A stretch of DNA of 64,000 bases from Branchiostoma floridae (GCF_000003815.2 NC_049984.1:22967963-23031962); one strand, 5' to 3'. Shown: positions 21,472 through 32,974, counted from the first letter of the stretch. The notes: generated by a model not told the origin, from the letters alone. Translations and numbers: made by a program.

Positions 21472-24400
21472 TGACAGAAAAGCACACTCAAAATAATATC
21501 TCCAATTTTCATTGAGATAAAAACAACTACAATACTCGGTACCCCCGTTGGAGGTGAACCTCCTTCAAAGCACAGATTTTACAAATACAATACATTCTTA
21601 CCTCCTGACAATGGGTAACACCATGGGTGCCTTACAGTTCGATAAGTACGAGAAGAGAGTCGTGATGTACAGCACGTCATTAGCCACGCCCACATCGGTG
21701 AAGAACACGCCGATCCTGATTATCTCCAGGGGGAGGTACATGGTGTAATGGAACAGCGTCAGCGCGAAGAAGGTCTTGATCATGATGGACCTATCCTGGT
21801 TCTCCTCCTCCTCCTCCACCCCACTGCGCTTGCGCGAGAGGGTCCGCATGTGGCTGTTACAGTAGATGGTGCAGAAGGTTGTGACGTAACAGGCGACGAG
21901 CACAGCGATTGGACAAATGTACTGTGTCAACATGAAGAAAATAATGTACCCCCAATCTAGCTGAGTTTTAGAATCGTCTGCATCGAAGCTGATATAGCAG
22001 TGGCCGATGTCCTGGAAATACGTGAAGGCTCCCCACAGTTTCACCAGCGGAGGGAGGGTGATTGCCAGATTGATCAGCCACACCAGTCCGAAAGTGATGC
22101 CCTTCCAGTTAGCGGGGCGAGGATGACCCCCTTTGGACACCTTGACAATGGCGATAGTCTGAAGGTATGAATGGAAATATGAATGGACCAGTCAGTGTAC
22201 ACCTAAATACTGATGATTAATTTGGTTTCCCTGTCCATTTGATGTACACTAATACCTGAGGATATTGCCGATAAATTAGATTGTAGATAAAGTAATTATG
22301 TGACATGCTTATAACAAGCAATATATTTTTCTTTGTTACCAAAGGAAAGTTATTCTATCATAATCATTGAAAGACTATCCCTTGACCTCAGTAATGGAAC
22401 CCATCGTCCAACCATGAGCAGAGACGGGGGGTGACATAGGTTATTTGGCACCTACGACCCGTTGATTCAGTCACGTAACAATGTCACGTCCCGGAAGCAG
22501 CAGGGATTTATTCCGTAAAAATTTGGGGTAAGTCCCAATTCATTATAAAGCATTGGTTAGATAAAGTTAAGCCTTCTTTGCTAATCTTTCTATGTATGTT
22601 ATCATTAGACCTCTACTCCCGGATACAATGACCTGCCCCACCTGTATGACAGCCATAGCCGTAGAGAAGTGGTTACTAGAAGACCCTGTGTAGAGACGGA
22701 ACCACGCCAGAAAGTCGCACCCGAAATTCTGCGCGTGGAACAGGGGCTCACTTTCCTCCGGGTTGGGCACCAGAGAAGTGCGCATTAGCACCGCTATGCT
22801 AACAATAAACAATAACAACAACAATAACAAAAATTAGGACATGTTGATTTGATTATATGGATGACATCCACGACCGTATCAATTTTCTTCCATTTTCAAC
22901 AAAAATTGACCATACTGTAAATTGTCAAAACAGATGCAAAATATTCTAATTATGCGAATGATTTCCACATCTTCATAATAAAATTTTGGCATTCCAATCA
23001 TATACTGTACCACTTAGAAGAATTATGGCACGCTTGCATTGAAACACCAATTGTAAAGGTTAAACTCATTTGGCGAAGGTATGTGGTCGTGGAACTCTAC
23101 AGTTTGGTATACCATACTCTGTGTGTATGGCCATTTGTTGACTTTTCTTTCACTTAGATTTCATAATGAAAGCAACATTTTTTTGCCAATTTTTTTTCGC
23201 ACGCTCGCATCAGTTTTGAGGTTCCCAAAGGATGTCATCCATATAATCAAATCACCTTGGCCTTACAGGGATTACATGCTATTGTGCAGAAGACACTTTC
23301 CTTGACATAAACTTGTCAGAAGCTTAGATGTATGACGATAAGTCACTTCGATTGATCTAAAACAGTCATTTATAACCATCAGAGGAGTAGTAAAACAATA
23401 TCAGCATGGTACTAAAAGCTTACGGATCACGCAGTAGCGCAAAATTGACACATATAAAGCAAAGTCCTGTCATAAATATATCTTTATGCCATACTAGATT
23501 TCAGACGTACTTGACCGCTGACTGCAAGACGTCTGCCACGGCCAAGTTGATGATCCCGGCCCGGCCCATACTGGGGGCGACCCGCTGGATACAGAAGAAC
23601 AGGACCTGAAAAGGTCAGGTCGGGTTATATCTTACTGTTTATCGGTGTTTTCAGTCTCTCTTAGGCTTAGGTCACATTTCAAATCCGGGGCCCGGCCGGG
23701 CAGCTTTCGGGAGCGAAAAAAATAATATGAAATACATCAAAATACAGAAAATGTCAACAAAATATTCATGGGCACCGGTACAATTGGTACCTAAGCCTTA
23801 GCTGCACAGATAACGTAAAATTCAGTCAAAATATAGGTACAGTTGAAATTAAATATTCTATGCATATGAAATGTCGGTACACCATCAGTCACTGGGCCAC
23901 ATCAGTGAATATCATAAAAGTAAATTGATTTTGGCATATTTCCAAAAATATAAACGTCGCCTCCTTCCACAGCTCAGTAGTATTTTGTTGCAACAAGTGG
24001 CAATGAACCCTTCGTAACGGCATTACCCGTGGTCACACAATTCTACAGTTGTACTTTTGCGAACCATATTTAAGATAAAATTGATATGTCAACCAAATGA
24101 AAAAATAAACCATCATCAGCCGCGTCACAATACGTATGTCAGATCCACGACCAAACAAGGTTTAAAACAAAGCACGTAGCTTTGACCTTATAGTTACAAT
24201 GTAGTAATGGTATTGTTCCAATTGATTTTAATGCCATTCTCTGGTGAATTATATCTGCGTCTTCCAGTTAAGTATTGATTTTGGAAACTTGCCCAACGTA
24301 CCACTAATATATTCGCCTATAATGAACACGTCCCATTATCAACATGCTACAGAAACAGTGCTAGACAGATGACTCCAACACTCAACGTACAAATGTAGTT

Positions 24401-25122
24401 CTTACGCGTTTGGATCTATCTAATTCTCGCTGAGAAAAAGTTCTGAAAAGAAGACATGCGGAAGATACTTTTTAAGAAGATCTCGTGTCCCCGTGAAATA
24501 CTTGCAGTTTGTCTTATGTCTTGGTTAAATGTAATTCATCAATTATGTAATTAAGGTTTTCATTAACAGAACATGTGTCTATTGATCACTTGAGTAAACA
24601 GTGAACGTGACTTGCATATCGAAACTGCAAAAATACTGATAGACCAAAAACAATACCTCCCTCGTAAATTAGTAGCCGATCCATTGACCCAATGACCTGG
24701 AATGTCATGTCATGTCTGATAAAAGATTAGTTCTACCGCCTATGAACTCTACTTTCTGTCATCTTCCAACTCACTTCTTGCCAATCTGCTGACAGCGTAT
24801 TCATAGTATATTGAAATGATTACGAACAGACACCCACATGGGCAAGCACATCGAAAACAAAGACGCCATGAAGTGGAAGTAAGAAAAACAACAAACAAAC
24901 AAAAAAACAAAACAAAAACAAAAACAACAAACTACTGACCATGATGTTGCCGATGAGCCCCACGTACTGCAGCAGCCCTATGACCCTCCCCAACATGGAG
25001 GCAAAGCTGGTGTGCTGGACCAGGGCCTGGTTGTTTTCGATGGCCATGATGCCGTTCTTGTTGTCCGGGTTGACCTCATAGCGAGGCAGAAACATGGCCT
25101 CCACCAAACCTGACCCTTCCAT
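19746..25122 (-). CDS. Atypical rhodopsin-class GPCR, five exons
   Basis: Model of 427 codons plus stop; four GT-AG introns all in phase. Retained landmarks: N59 (GN in TM1), NLAVADVLQ in TM2 with D86, C120 before TM3 and C199 in the second extracellular loop for the usual disulphide, W172 in TM4, P228 and Y236 in TM5, P288 in TM6, P323 in TM7. Lost landmarks: the DRY arginine position is Q145, CWxP in TM6 reads MYLP, NPxxY in TM7 reads APMVL. The third intracellular loop has an acidic EEEEE run and the C-tail is about 95 residues, rich in Pro and Ser. Loss of all three activation motifs suggests an unusual coupling mode or an orphan, lineage-specific receptor; ligand unknown. The start ATG has a good context (GCCATGG). 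Confidence 0.88.
20050..21250. other. GPCR intron 4, left part, no further feature
   Basis: AT-rich with short frames only; no conserved motif seen on either strand. Confidence 0.6.
21255..21540 (-). repeat. TG dispersed repeat with (CA)n, inverted copy
   Basis: GTTCTGCTGCAGTACCAAGG then GGCCACATACCAG, followed by a CA microsatellite at 21414-21468. Intron 4 of the GPCR gene. Confidence 0.7.
21602..22158 (-). CDS. GPCR exon 4 (TM3 end to TM7)
   Basis: Acceptor CCTTCAG|ACTATC, donor AGGAG|GTAAGA (near-perfect consensus). Encodes residues 146-330: TM4 with W172, loop 2 with C199, TM5, the acidic third loop, TM6 and TM7. Frame is open throughout. Confidence 0.9.
22642..22798 (-). CDS. GPCR exon 3 (TM2 end to TM3)
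   Basis: Acceptor TTGTTAG|CATAGC, donor ATACAG|GTGGGG. Encodes residues 93-145 with the TM3 cysteine (NFGCDFLAWF). The reading frame continues past the donor, so an alternative donor at a later GT is possible; the chosen one fits the next exon in phase and keeps the TM3 length. Confidence 0.84.
22839..23263. mobile_element. Inverted-repeat element with ATTATATGGATGACATCC ends, copy 1
   Basis: Left ACATGTTGATTTGATTATAT and GGATGACATCCAC; right GGATGTCATCCATATAATCA and ACCTTGGCC. GPCR intron 2. Second copy at 26690-27382. Confidence 0.82.
23511..23605 (-). CDS. GPCR exon 2 (TM1 end to TM2)
   Basis: Acceptor TTTTCAG|GTCCTG, donor TCAA|GTACGT. Too short for a conventional ORF search. Reads VLFFCIQRVAPSMGR then IINLAVADVLQSAV, the clearest GPCR signature of this gene. 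Leaves two bases for the next exon. Confidence 0.87.
23660..24880. other. GPCR intron 1, no further feature
   Basis: Between exons 1 and 2. A CCCGGCCGGG palindrome near 23690 is the only local peculiarity. Confidence 0.6.
24885..24932 (+). repeat. A-rich AAAC/AAAAC tract
   Basis: Simple sequence directly inside the donor of GPCR exon 1 (a T-rich tract on the coding strand). Confidence 0.8.
24940..25122 (-). CDS. GPCR exon 1 (N-terminus and most of TM1)
   Basis: 61 codons, phase 0, donor ATG|GTCAGT. N-terminal segment of about 42 residues without an NxS/T site, then TM1 ending GLIGNIM. Confidence 0.87.
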
Positions 25123-25174
25123 GGCAGACCGTGAAGTCTTCTCTATCTTCTGCGAAAAATTGAACTCCTAAGAC
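25123..25174 (-). other. GPCR 5-prime UTR behind a splice acceptor
   Basis: On the minus strand a pyrimidine-rich TTTTCCCCAG precedes 52 untranslated bases and then the ATG. This predicts at least one non-coding first exon further upstream, beyond 25.2 kb. Confidence 0.5.
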
Positions 25175-25582
25175 CTGGGGAAAATGTGGCGTTTTCGGTT
25201 AGACCTCGGATTTTAAAAAACAATGGGTCGGTCGGTCGAAAAAAATAAAAAATAAAAATTTTGCAAAACGTTGGAGGTAGGAGAGATCGATGGGCTTACT
25301 CAAGTTACAGTTGATTTAGGGTCCCTGGTAGCAAAGTCCAAAGTTTGAAGAAAACTTGTAAATGTACTGTCCAAACTAGGCACGTACAGCTACCGGAATT
25401 TGAGGCCCATAGTTAATTTGAGAAAGGAGAGACTGTAAAATTTTGTCAACACGAGGTGTGGCCATCAATTTCAAAAGTTTTTTTTTTTCTTTAATCGGAA
25501 ATAATAGGGTCGGGTAATCCGAGAAACAACGAATAAAATTGGTGTGGCCTTATGATTCTAGAAAAATAGAGTCGGTAGGTAG

Positions 25583-25895
25583 GGTGTTAGGGATGTCCCT
25601 GTAGTACAACTGGTAGTAGCCTAACACTAACAGTTGAGTTCCTGGTTCTAATACTAGTTGGTAACTGGGAGACGCCGGTTCAAGCCTGTATATGGCGTCT
25701 CAGTTGGGGCTTCACAAAGTCTTTCGGAAGGGACTTGAAGTGGGGGTCCGTACGTGTACGAGGAGGTGCATCGAGTCCGTTAAAAGGAGAAGGACTAGCA
25801 CCCCCCCCCCCCCGTAAAAATATACCCTGCTACTGAAACAGCAAGAAAACTTGCTGATCTATTTGCCACCAGGCCGAACGAACAAAAGGTGCTTC
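25583..25895 (+). mobile_element. tRNA-derived SINE
   Basis: Head with polymerase III-like A box (TGTAGTACAACTGGTAGTAG) and B box (GGTTCAAGCCTG); body GGGACTTGAAGTGGGGGTCC and GAGGAGGTGCATCGAG; a poly-C stretch at 25800-25813; tail CCCTGCTACTGAAACAGCAA. Partial copies: head at 39682-39718, body at 57180-57250, tail at 1700-1830. Confidence 0.72.
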
Positions 25896-26146
25896 ATGTA
25901 TCTCACCGCACATGGGGCACCGGTGCGGCACTGCGGAGTTCGAAAGATCAGCTCAACGAATTTCAAAGAAAAACGACGAATTTGCTTATGTTTTGTGTAT
26001 TTTGTTGTCTTCTAAGTCATACTTTTACGTATTACGCAACATCTAAATTCTAAGAAATCGGCAAAAATAACACAACAGTGCCGCAGTGAACGAACCCCGC
26101 AGTGCCGCACCGGTGCACCAAGTGCAGTGCACGTGAGATACCACCT
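25888..26146 (+). mobile_element. Palindromic MITE family P, copy 3 (GGGGCACCGGTG arms)
   Basis: GGGGCACCGGTGCGGCACTG left and the inverse right; core TCTAAGTCATACTTTTACGT. Left outermost end is altered. Confidence 0.88.
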
Positions 26147-26277
26147 AAACGAACATATTGTCACGATAACCCTGGTAAAAATGTAGGTGATGTCATTGCC
26201 AAACGATCGACCAATAGAATTATGATTTGTTGCCACATAACTGAACTGGTTGGTTCTGTTTGTAAGTCCAATCATTT

Positions 26278-26377
26278 NNNNNNNNNNNNNNNNNNNNNNN
26301 NNNNNNNNNNNNNNNNNNNNNNNNNNNNNNNNNNNNNNNNNNNNNNNNNNNNNNNNNNNNNNNNNNNNNNNNNNNNN
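26278..26377. other. Assembly gap, 100 N
   Basis: Exactly 100 N, so true size is probably unknown. It separates family P copies 3 and 4. Confidence 0.95.
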
Positions 26378-26425
26378 CCTACACAGAAGAGAAAAGATGC
26401 AAAAAGAATTATGTTACGTCCCTAA

Positions 26426-26640
26426 AGGTGTACTCTCACTGCACTTGCGTCAAGCTTGCGTCACTGCGGGTTCGTTCACTGTGTAACTGTTTTGTGTTCT
26501 ACGTAAGATTATGGCTTATATGACTGAAATACACAAAAAGTAAGAATATTTGTTCTTTATCTCTAAAATTTGTTGAGTATGTTTCGAACCCCGCAGTGAC
26601 GCAAGCTTGATGCAAGTGCAGCGAGAGGGCACGTGCACCT
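26426..26640 (-). mobile_element. Palindromic MITE family P, copy 4 (GCGTCAAGCTTG arms)
   Basis: Left GCACTTGCGTCAAGCTTGCG, right GACGCAAGCTTGATGCAAGT. Shortened core, with the GTATGACTTAG block degraded. Confidence 0.85.
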
Positions 26641-26689
26641 TTATGTAACAACTAACAAGTACAACAATTGATGGTCAGGTCATGTTGAT

Positions 26690-27382
26690 TTGATTATATG
26701 GATCGATGACATCCACGTACGTGTGGATCAATTTTTGTTCGTTTCAAAAATGTTTTCAACCATACTGTAAATTACATAAAGCAGTTAGCTGCATGATATA
26801 TATAAAATCAAATATATGCCGTACATTGAACAAAATATTTATGGCATCTTGCCAACCTCCTGGAGAAAATGTAAGAAAGATGCTATCACCTACGTCATTG
26901 CCGTCACGAGGAAACACACATGGTCCTCACGTTGTGAAGCTTAAGTCCTCTTTGACAAGACCTTTTTGACTCACGTCGAGATGGTCCCGTACATCAAGGA
27001 GTGCCTCCGCTCAAGAATAAAGCTAGACTTTGTACGTCTCAATGTAACAACGGTTATGTCTCTGTGGTGCTCAGTGCAGGGGGCGAGGGTCGACGGGGAA
27101 AACTGCGACTGCGCTTTTAATCCCCTATTGATATAAAATAAAAATATAAAAACAGTTAAAATAAATCTTGTCTAGTTTTCCTTCATTTTGAAGATGATCT
27201 CTTGTTCGGTATGCCATACTCTGTGTGTACAGTCAATTTGTTCAACCTTCCTGACCACTTAGATTTCATACCGAAGGCAACATTTTTAATCGGCAAAACG
27301 TCTTTTTTTTCTTTATTAGCACGCACGCATCGGTTTTCGGGTTCGCAGGGGATGTCATCCATATAATCAAATTAACATGGCC
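26690..27382. mobile_element. Inverted-repeat element with ATTATATGGATGACATCC ends, copy 2
   Basis: Left CATGTTGATTTGATTATATG, right GATGTCATCCATATAATCAA and ACATGGCC. Longer interior than copy 1. Related single ends at 27440-27490 and 58690-58830. Confidence 0.78.
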
Positions 27383-27513
27383 TTAGAAGTCATAATGAAG
27401 GATACTGTCTTGCGCAAAATGTTTTTTTCTTCGCACGCTCGCATTATATTTGTGGGTTTCAAAGGATGCTATCCGTATGATCGAAATTATCACAAATTCA
27501 ATAAAATAGAGAA

Positions 27514-27774
27514 ATAAGATATGCCAAAAAGCAGTTGCTCAGGCAATGATTTTGGGAACGGTCAGACGTTTCAGATAGCATCCACTATCTTTCGTCAGTG
27601 ACACTGAAGTGATCAGGGAGAAATTGTTTTACCCTACCTATTAATGAACACAATTTTGGATGTCCACTGATGATATGAAACAAGGTAAGACAAAGTCAGG
27701 CTGACGACAGTTTTGGATTCATATCAAGTTGCTTGAGTAACTGCTTTTTGGAATATCTTATTACCTGAATGTCT
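27514..27774. mobile_element. Inverted-repeat element with GTTGCTTGA motif, copy 3
   Basis: AATAAGATATGCCAAAAAGC left pairs with CTGCTTTTTGGAATATCTTA right; inner GCAGTTGCTCAGGCAA and CAAGTTGCTTGAGTAAC. This copy looks full length. Confidence 0.75.
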
Positions 27775-27782
27775 TATCTTCA

Positions 27783-28610
27783 ACGACGTAGAGAAATAAA
27801 AACCTTTCCCCAGAAATGATAGTGGATTAGAATGTATAGGTAGATGATAGAGTACCATACGTTGACCCGAGACAAGGCTATCAGTGGGGAAATACTCTAT
27901 ACCCGAGTATCACATCAAAAGAGCGACACCTTCGTCACCCCTATTACAGTCCTATCAGCAGTGCAATCAATAAAGCAGTGAAGCCGTACAAACATCTACA
28001 TGAAGGATTGTCTCGAGAAATGCGTTAACCTAGTCATCATTTTAGAAATTCCATAATTTTAGCAAGTCCATTTGGAAGCTCGGTGAATTCGCACGCAGGA
28101 GCCTTTCGGGAACCGACGAGTATTATTGAAAATACAAATTGCGCTGGTGCATAGAGATACATGCAACCGTCGGTTCAGGTACATCAAACAAACACATTTA
28201 CATGTAAATGTAGGTCAGGATAGTATATAGCCACCTTATTAAAATTTGAAGTTATTACCAGTATTTTATCGCATTGTGTGTAGACTTTTCATTGACGTCG
28301 TACTGATTATAATTTGAATCCTCCTACGACCATGTTGGCGGGTAATTGAATTAAGCAGTAGCATCTTTGTACATCAGACCATGATGCCTGCGAATGGTTG
28401 ATTGAATGATTGATCTTCGTGTGATTTACAGACGAGCGCTGTATAATCCAACATGGCGCAGATGACGTCAAAAGAAAAGCCTGTATAGCCGCCTTTTACC
28501 AGTATTTTCTTGTATTGCATACCCAGCAAACTGTGCCTCACGCCGGCGTAACGCACCAGGTTTGTACTGAACAGTACAAGCTGCATATCCGGGGATACTG
28601 GAATGGACTC
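27783..28610. other. No gene seen
   Basis: Unique-looking AT-rich DNA without open frames of note. Confidence 0.55.
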
Positions 28611-28614
28611 CTAC

Positions 28615-28735
28615 TATTTTGATAAGTGTGGTGGGTTCTTTAACGTGGATTGAGGTGTGACTGTACTCTCCTCAAACATGGGACTTCCACGTCCCGATCC
28701 GCAGTTAGGTACTCATTTCCACTATAAGGCCACAG
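28615..28735. repeat. Dispersed repeat, partner of the 6.4-kb copy
   Basis: GTGTGGTGGGTTCTTTAACG, CTCCTCAAACATGGGACTTCC and GGTACTCATTTCCAC. Confidence 0.6.
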
Positions 28736-28876
28736 TTCCTCTTATGAAAGGCCCCCATGTAACATATACATAATGTCACATTCATATATATATATATGTA
28801 TTTATTATCAAACAAACACGTACATTTCTATATGTAGGCCAGTCTTCCGTCGGTGGTTTTGGGTACAACAAGACCA

Positions 28877-29409
28877 NNNNNNNNNNNNNNNNNNNNNNNN
28901 NNNNNNNNNNNNNNNNNNNNNNNNNNNNNNNNNNNNNNNNNNNNNNNNNNNNNNNNNNNNNNNNNNNNNNNNNNNNNNNNNNNNNNNNNNNNNNNNNNNN
29001 NNNNNNNNNNNNNNNNNNNNNNNNNNNNNNNNNNNNNNNNNNNNNNNNNNNNNNNNNNNNNNNNNNNNNNNNNNNNNNNNNNNNNNNNNNNNNNNNNNNN
29101 NNNNNNNNNNNNNNNNNNNNNNNNNNNNNNNNNNNNNNNNNNNNNNNNNNNNNNNNNNNNNNNNNNNNNNNNNNNNNNNNNNNNNNNNNNNNNNNNNNNN
29201 NNNNNNNNNNNNNNNNNNNNNNNNNNNNNNNNNNNNNNNNNNNNNNNNNNNNNNNNNNNNNNNNNNNNNNNNNNNNNNNNNNNNNNNNNNNNNNNNNNNN
29301 NNNNNNNNNNNNNNNNNNNNNNNNNNNNNNNNNNNNNNNNNNNNNNNNNNNNNNNNNNNNNNNNNNNNNNNNNNNNNNNNNNNNNNNNNNNNNNNNNNNN
29401 NNNNNNNNN
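28877..29409. other. Assembly gap, 533 N
   Basis: Ends directly in a CA microsatellite, a likely cause of the assembly break. Confidence 0.95.

Positions 29410-29491
<82 letters not shown>
29410..29491 (+). repeat. (CA)n microsatellite
   Basis: About 40 CA units with one GT interruption; left edge is in the gap. Confidence 0.97.
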
Positions 29492-29493
<2 letters not shown>

Positions 29494-29863
29494 CAAAACC
29501 ATACCTCTATTATATTTTTCACAGAGGTAATGAAGAAGCTAAGTATCTTTACAGGGAGACCATTAGTCTACAGCCATCGATTCGAGTATATCAAACAGAC
29601 ACCTGCATATACACGTCTGCATATTATATTAATGCTGGCGGCGGCCACTTTGATCTGTAGATCATCTCCATAATACCTTAATGAAAAGACAATCCTGCTG
29701 AAATACGATTACAAGAATAAAACCTGCCATTAATCGGCCTTGCTTCCTAAATGTCATGCAAACCTGATGTCATAGACAGCGACACGTCTCAAAACACGGA
29801 AATATTCAGGATGCACTGAGAAGGCGTTTCGTCATGATTTCGTTGACATTATAATTTTTGAGG

Positions 29864-30106
29864 CGCCCTTTCCACTAGACAGCGATCGCGCTGCGCTCTC
29901 ATTGCGACCTAAATAGGATATGTGTAACCCTCGCTTTCTCAATGGGTATATCATACAAAACGTAAAAGTGTGACTTAGAAGACACCAAAACATACAAAGT
30001 GTAAAAACGATTCGTTTCTTTTCTATACGGTTCCTTGAGCGGTATGTCAAAATAATTAGGTCGCAGAGAGGGCGTGGCGAGAGCGCCGTCCTAGTGGATA
30101 GGGGGT
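29864..30106 (-). mobile_element. Hybrid palindromic element: family P core with unrelated arms
   Basis: Arms CCCTTTCCACTAGACAGCGA and TCATTGCGACCT pair imperfectly with GGTCGCAGAGAGGGCG and CCTAGTGGATAGGGG. The core has CGTAAAAGTGTGACTTAGAA and GACACCAAAACATACAAA, the same block as the family P copies. Confidence 0.75.
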
Positions 30107-30313
30107 ATTACATAGTGATTTTTGGCCACACTGAATTTAACAATGGCTTCGATCAAAAACTTGATTGGATAACTTCAATCTGTAGTCGTTAGTTTGATTT
30201 TTTAGTCATACATTAATTCATCACCATAGTCTTTGAAATATAGCGATACATTTGTTAGACATATATATATGTAAACAGCTGGCCTATGCGCTTGTCTTTA
30301 TCTCATATATAAA

Positions 30314-30543
30314 GGTGGTATCTCACTGCACTTGGGGCACCAGTGCGGCACTGCGGGGTTCAAAAGATTACTCAACGAATTTCAGAGATAAAGAACGGAT
30401 TTCATACGTTTTGTGTATTTTGTTGTCTTTTATTTAATACCTTAACGTATTACGCAACATCTAAATTATAAAAAAAAAGGACACAACAGTGTAAGAACCC
30501 CGCAGTACCGCACCGGTGCCCCAAGTGCAGTGATATACCACCT
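30314..30543 (+). mobile_element. Palindromic MITE family P, copy 5 (GGGGCACCGGTG arms)
   Basis: Starts GGTGGTATCTCACTGCACTT; right arm CGCACCGGTGCCCCAAGTGC. Core TTTTACGT-like block present as CCTTAACGTATTACGCAAC. Confidence 0.9.
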
Positions 30544-30599
30544 CACGTGCCATCTACGTCATATGCTGTCAAGTATGTTCTGTCAAGAAAGTTCTACCG

Positions 30600-30802
30600 A
30601 CCTGCCATAACCACCAGATCAGTATGGAACAGGCTGCTAGGGGGCCCAAACCTACGCCAACTCTTCTTTACACCAAAAGCTATCTGCCATCAAAGCAATC
30701 AAGATAGGACAGTAGCATGTCCACGACAAAAAATACAAAAATACTGGCAGTTCTGCTGCAGTACCAAGGCCATACAGCAGACACACAAACACACGCACGC
30801 AC
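30600..30802 (-). repeat. TG dispersed repeat, inverted, cut by a gap
   Basis: GCAGTTCTGCTGCAGTACCA and AAGGCCATACAGCAG then CA-rich start of a microsatellite that vanishes into the gap. Confidence 0.6.
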
Positions 30803-31561
30803 NNNNNNNNNNNNNNNNNNNNNNNNNNNNNNNNNNNNNNNNNNNNNNNNNNNNNNNNNNNNNNNNNNNNNNNNNNNNNNNNNNNNNNNNNNNNNNNNNN
30901 NNNNNNNNNNNNNNNNNNNNNNNNNNNNNNNNNNNNNNNNNNNNNNNNNNNNNNNNNNNNNNNNNNNNNNNNNNNNNNNNNNNNNNNNNNNNNNNNNNNN
31001 NNNNNNNNNNNNNNNNNNNNNNNNNNNNNNNNNNNNNNNNNNNNNNNNNNNNNNNNNNNNNNNNNNNNNNNNNNNNNNNNNNNNNNNNNNNNNNNNNNNN
31101 NNNNNNNNNNNNNNNNNNNNNNNNNNNNNNNNNNNNNNNNNNNNNNNNNNNNNNNNNNNNNNNNNNNNNNNNNNNNNNNNNNNNNNNNNNNNNNNNNNNN
31201 NNNNNNNNNNNNNNNNNNNNNNNNNNNNNNNNNNNNNNNNNNNNNNNNNNNNNNNNNNNNNNNNNNNNNNNNNNNNNNNNNNNNNNNNNNNNNNNNNNNN
31301 NNNNNNNNNNNNNNNNNNNNNNNNNNNNNNNNNNNNNNNNNNNNNNNNNNNNNNNNNNNNNNNNNNNNNNNNNNNNNNNNNNNNNNNNNNNNNNNNNNNN
31401 NNNNNNNNNNNNNNNNNNNNNNNNNNNNNNNNNNNNNNNNNNNNNNNNNNNNNNNNNNNNNNNNNNNNNNNNNNNNNNNNNNNNNNNNNNNNNNNNNNNN
31501 NNNNNNNNNNNNNNNNNNNNNNNNNNNNNNNNNNNNNNNNNNNNNNNNNNNNNNNNNNNNN
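30803..31561. other. Assembly gap, 759 N
   Basis: Begins within a CA-rich stretch. Confidence 0.95.
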
Positions 31562-32145
31562 ACTAGGGGACCCATGTCTCCATGTGCAAATAATACCTCA
31601 ATTTATCATTTCAGGTAAAAATTACAAGTAGATTGGTCGACACTGCAAGGCAATACATTAACTAGTTACGGCTAGAGGCCCCGAAGTGGGGAAAATAGCA
31701 TCAAATGATGACATAGATGACACATTTTATCTACCTAAAATCGTTACCAAATTGTATGATCTCCCCTTAGAAATACTGATAGACATTTGAGACCAGCTAA
31801 ACCAACAGTATACTGTGAGTTTTTCTCATTCTATTTCAGCATAGTATTATGTACCAGTATGGTACGTACTAAATACATACACTTTGTAGGTCAAACAGCT
31901 GAACATTATAGCATGGTATACTGTGAGAATGCCAGCTACCAAGTGTAAGTGGTGATAATTTTCTGATGGTCAGTGTAACACGCAACCTATCTGTCAGAGC
32001 GGCAGCACACATTAATACCATGAGAAGAGAAGAACGTGCGCATGCACAAAATAAGTCAATTCCCACGCTTACCTGACTGCAAGCTACAGGCACCCAGCCG
32101 AGTTCTCTACACACAGATACAGCTGCTCACGGCACCAGCCTTTCA
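31562..32145. other. No gene seen
   Basis: Spacer between a gap and the 60-bp repeat array. Confidence 0.5.
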
Positions 32146-32149
32146 CTGG

Positions 32150-32455
32150 TATCTAACGTTGCCTCTGATTAGTTGAGATCCCCTACGTCATCACTCATCC
32201 TTTCTTTCATATCTAACATCGCCTCTGATTCGTTGAGATCCCCTGCATCATCACTCAGCATTTCTTTGGTATCTATCACCGCCTCTGATTGGTTGAGATC
32301 CGCTGCATCATTACCCGATCTTTCTTAGTATCCAACGTTGCATCTGATAGGATAAAATCCCCTGCATCATCACACAGTCTTTCGATGGTATCCAACATCG
32401 CCTCTGATTGGTTGAGATCCCTTGCATCATCACCCATCATCCTGGGATAAGCCAT
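32150..32455 (-). repeat. Five 60-bp tandem units that read as a 20-aa coding repeat
   Basis: Units begin near 32151, 32211, 32271, 32331 and 32391. On the minus strand they encode DDAGDLNQSEAMLDTxER-like steps. A frame runs through units 5 and 4, shifts in unit 3, and unit 1 has a stop. No gene could be attached. Confidence 0.75.
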
Positions 32456-32974
32456 TGACGTGTGGAGATTCACGGCATCGCTGATCACAACCCTTCTTCC
32501 TCCCTCCCTCGTCTCTCTATGATCGATACGTAAGATGGATTCCGTCTACACAGGATGTTAAATATGTATGACTCTGCCTCACGCAACGTAAAGACATATA
32601 ACATATCCGGTTACTTGTCTTCGGTACCGATTGGCGTTTATAAGATTACAGTGTTTGTTTTGTTCCTCTTCGCAATTCACGGAAAGGAAACATCTTGTTT
32701 TTCCTCTTCTTCTCCACTGCACAAATAAGGTCAAGTAAACCTAGACTAGCTAGGCGGCTGTCACCATGGTCACTGGTAAAGTAGCAGACGCCCTGTGGTG
32801 TTAGATTACATGATGTAGCAAGTGGCAGGACTGATCTGGAGAGGCTGGTCACCAAATGTGCATATGAATGCGTTTGAATAAGAATAAACAGAGCAGGAGA
32901 TTGTTTTTAAGGTTGGAACGTAAACATTACACATCTGCTTGCAAATACTTTCATGATTTTGCCATGTCTGTCTA

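Noticed and set aside
21748-21960. Plus-strand frame over the GPCR exon 4
   Set aside because: Antisense of the receptor's third loop and TM5.
28773-31631. Long frames running through N blocks
   Set aside because: Their length is only undefined bases plus CA microsatellite.
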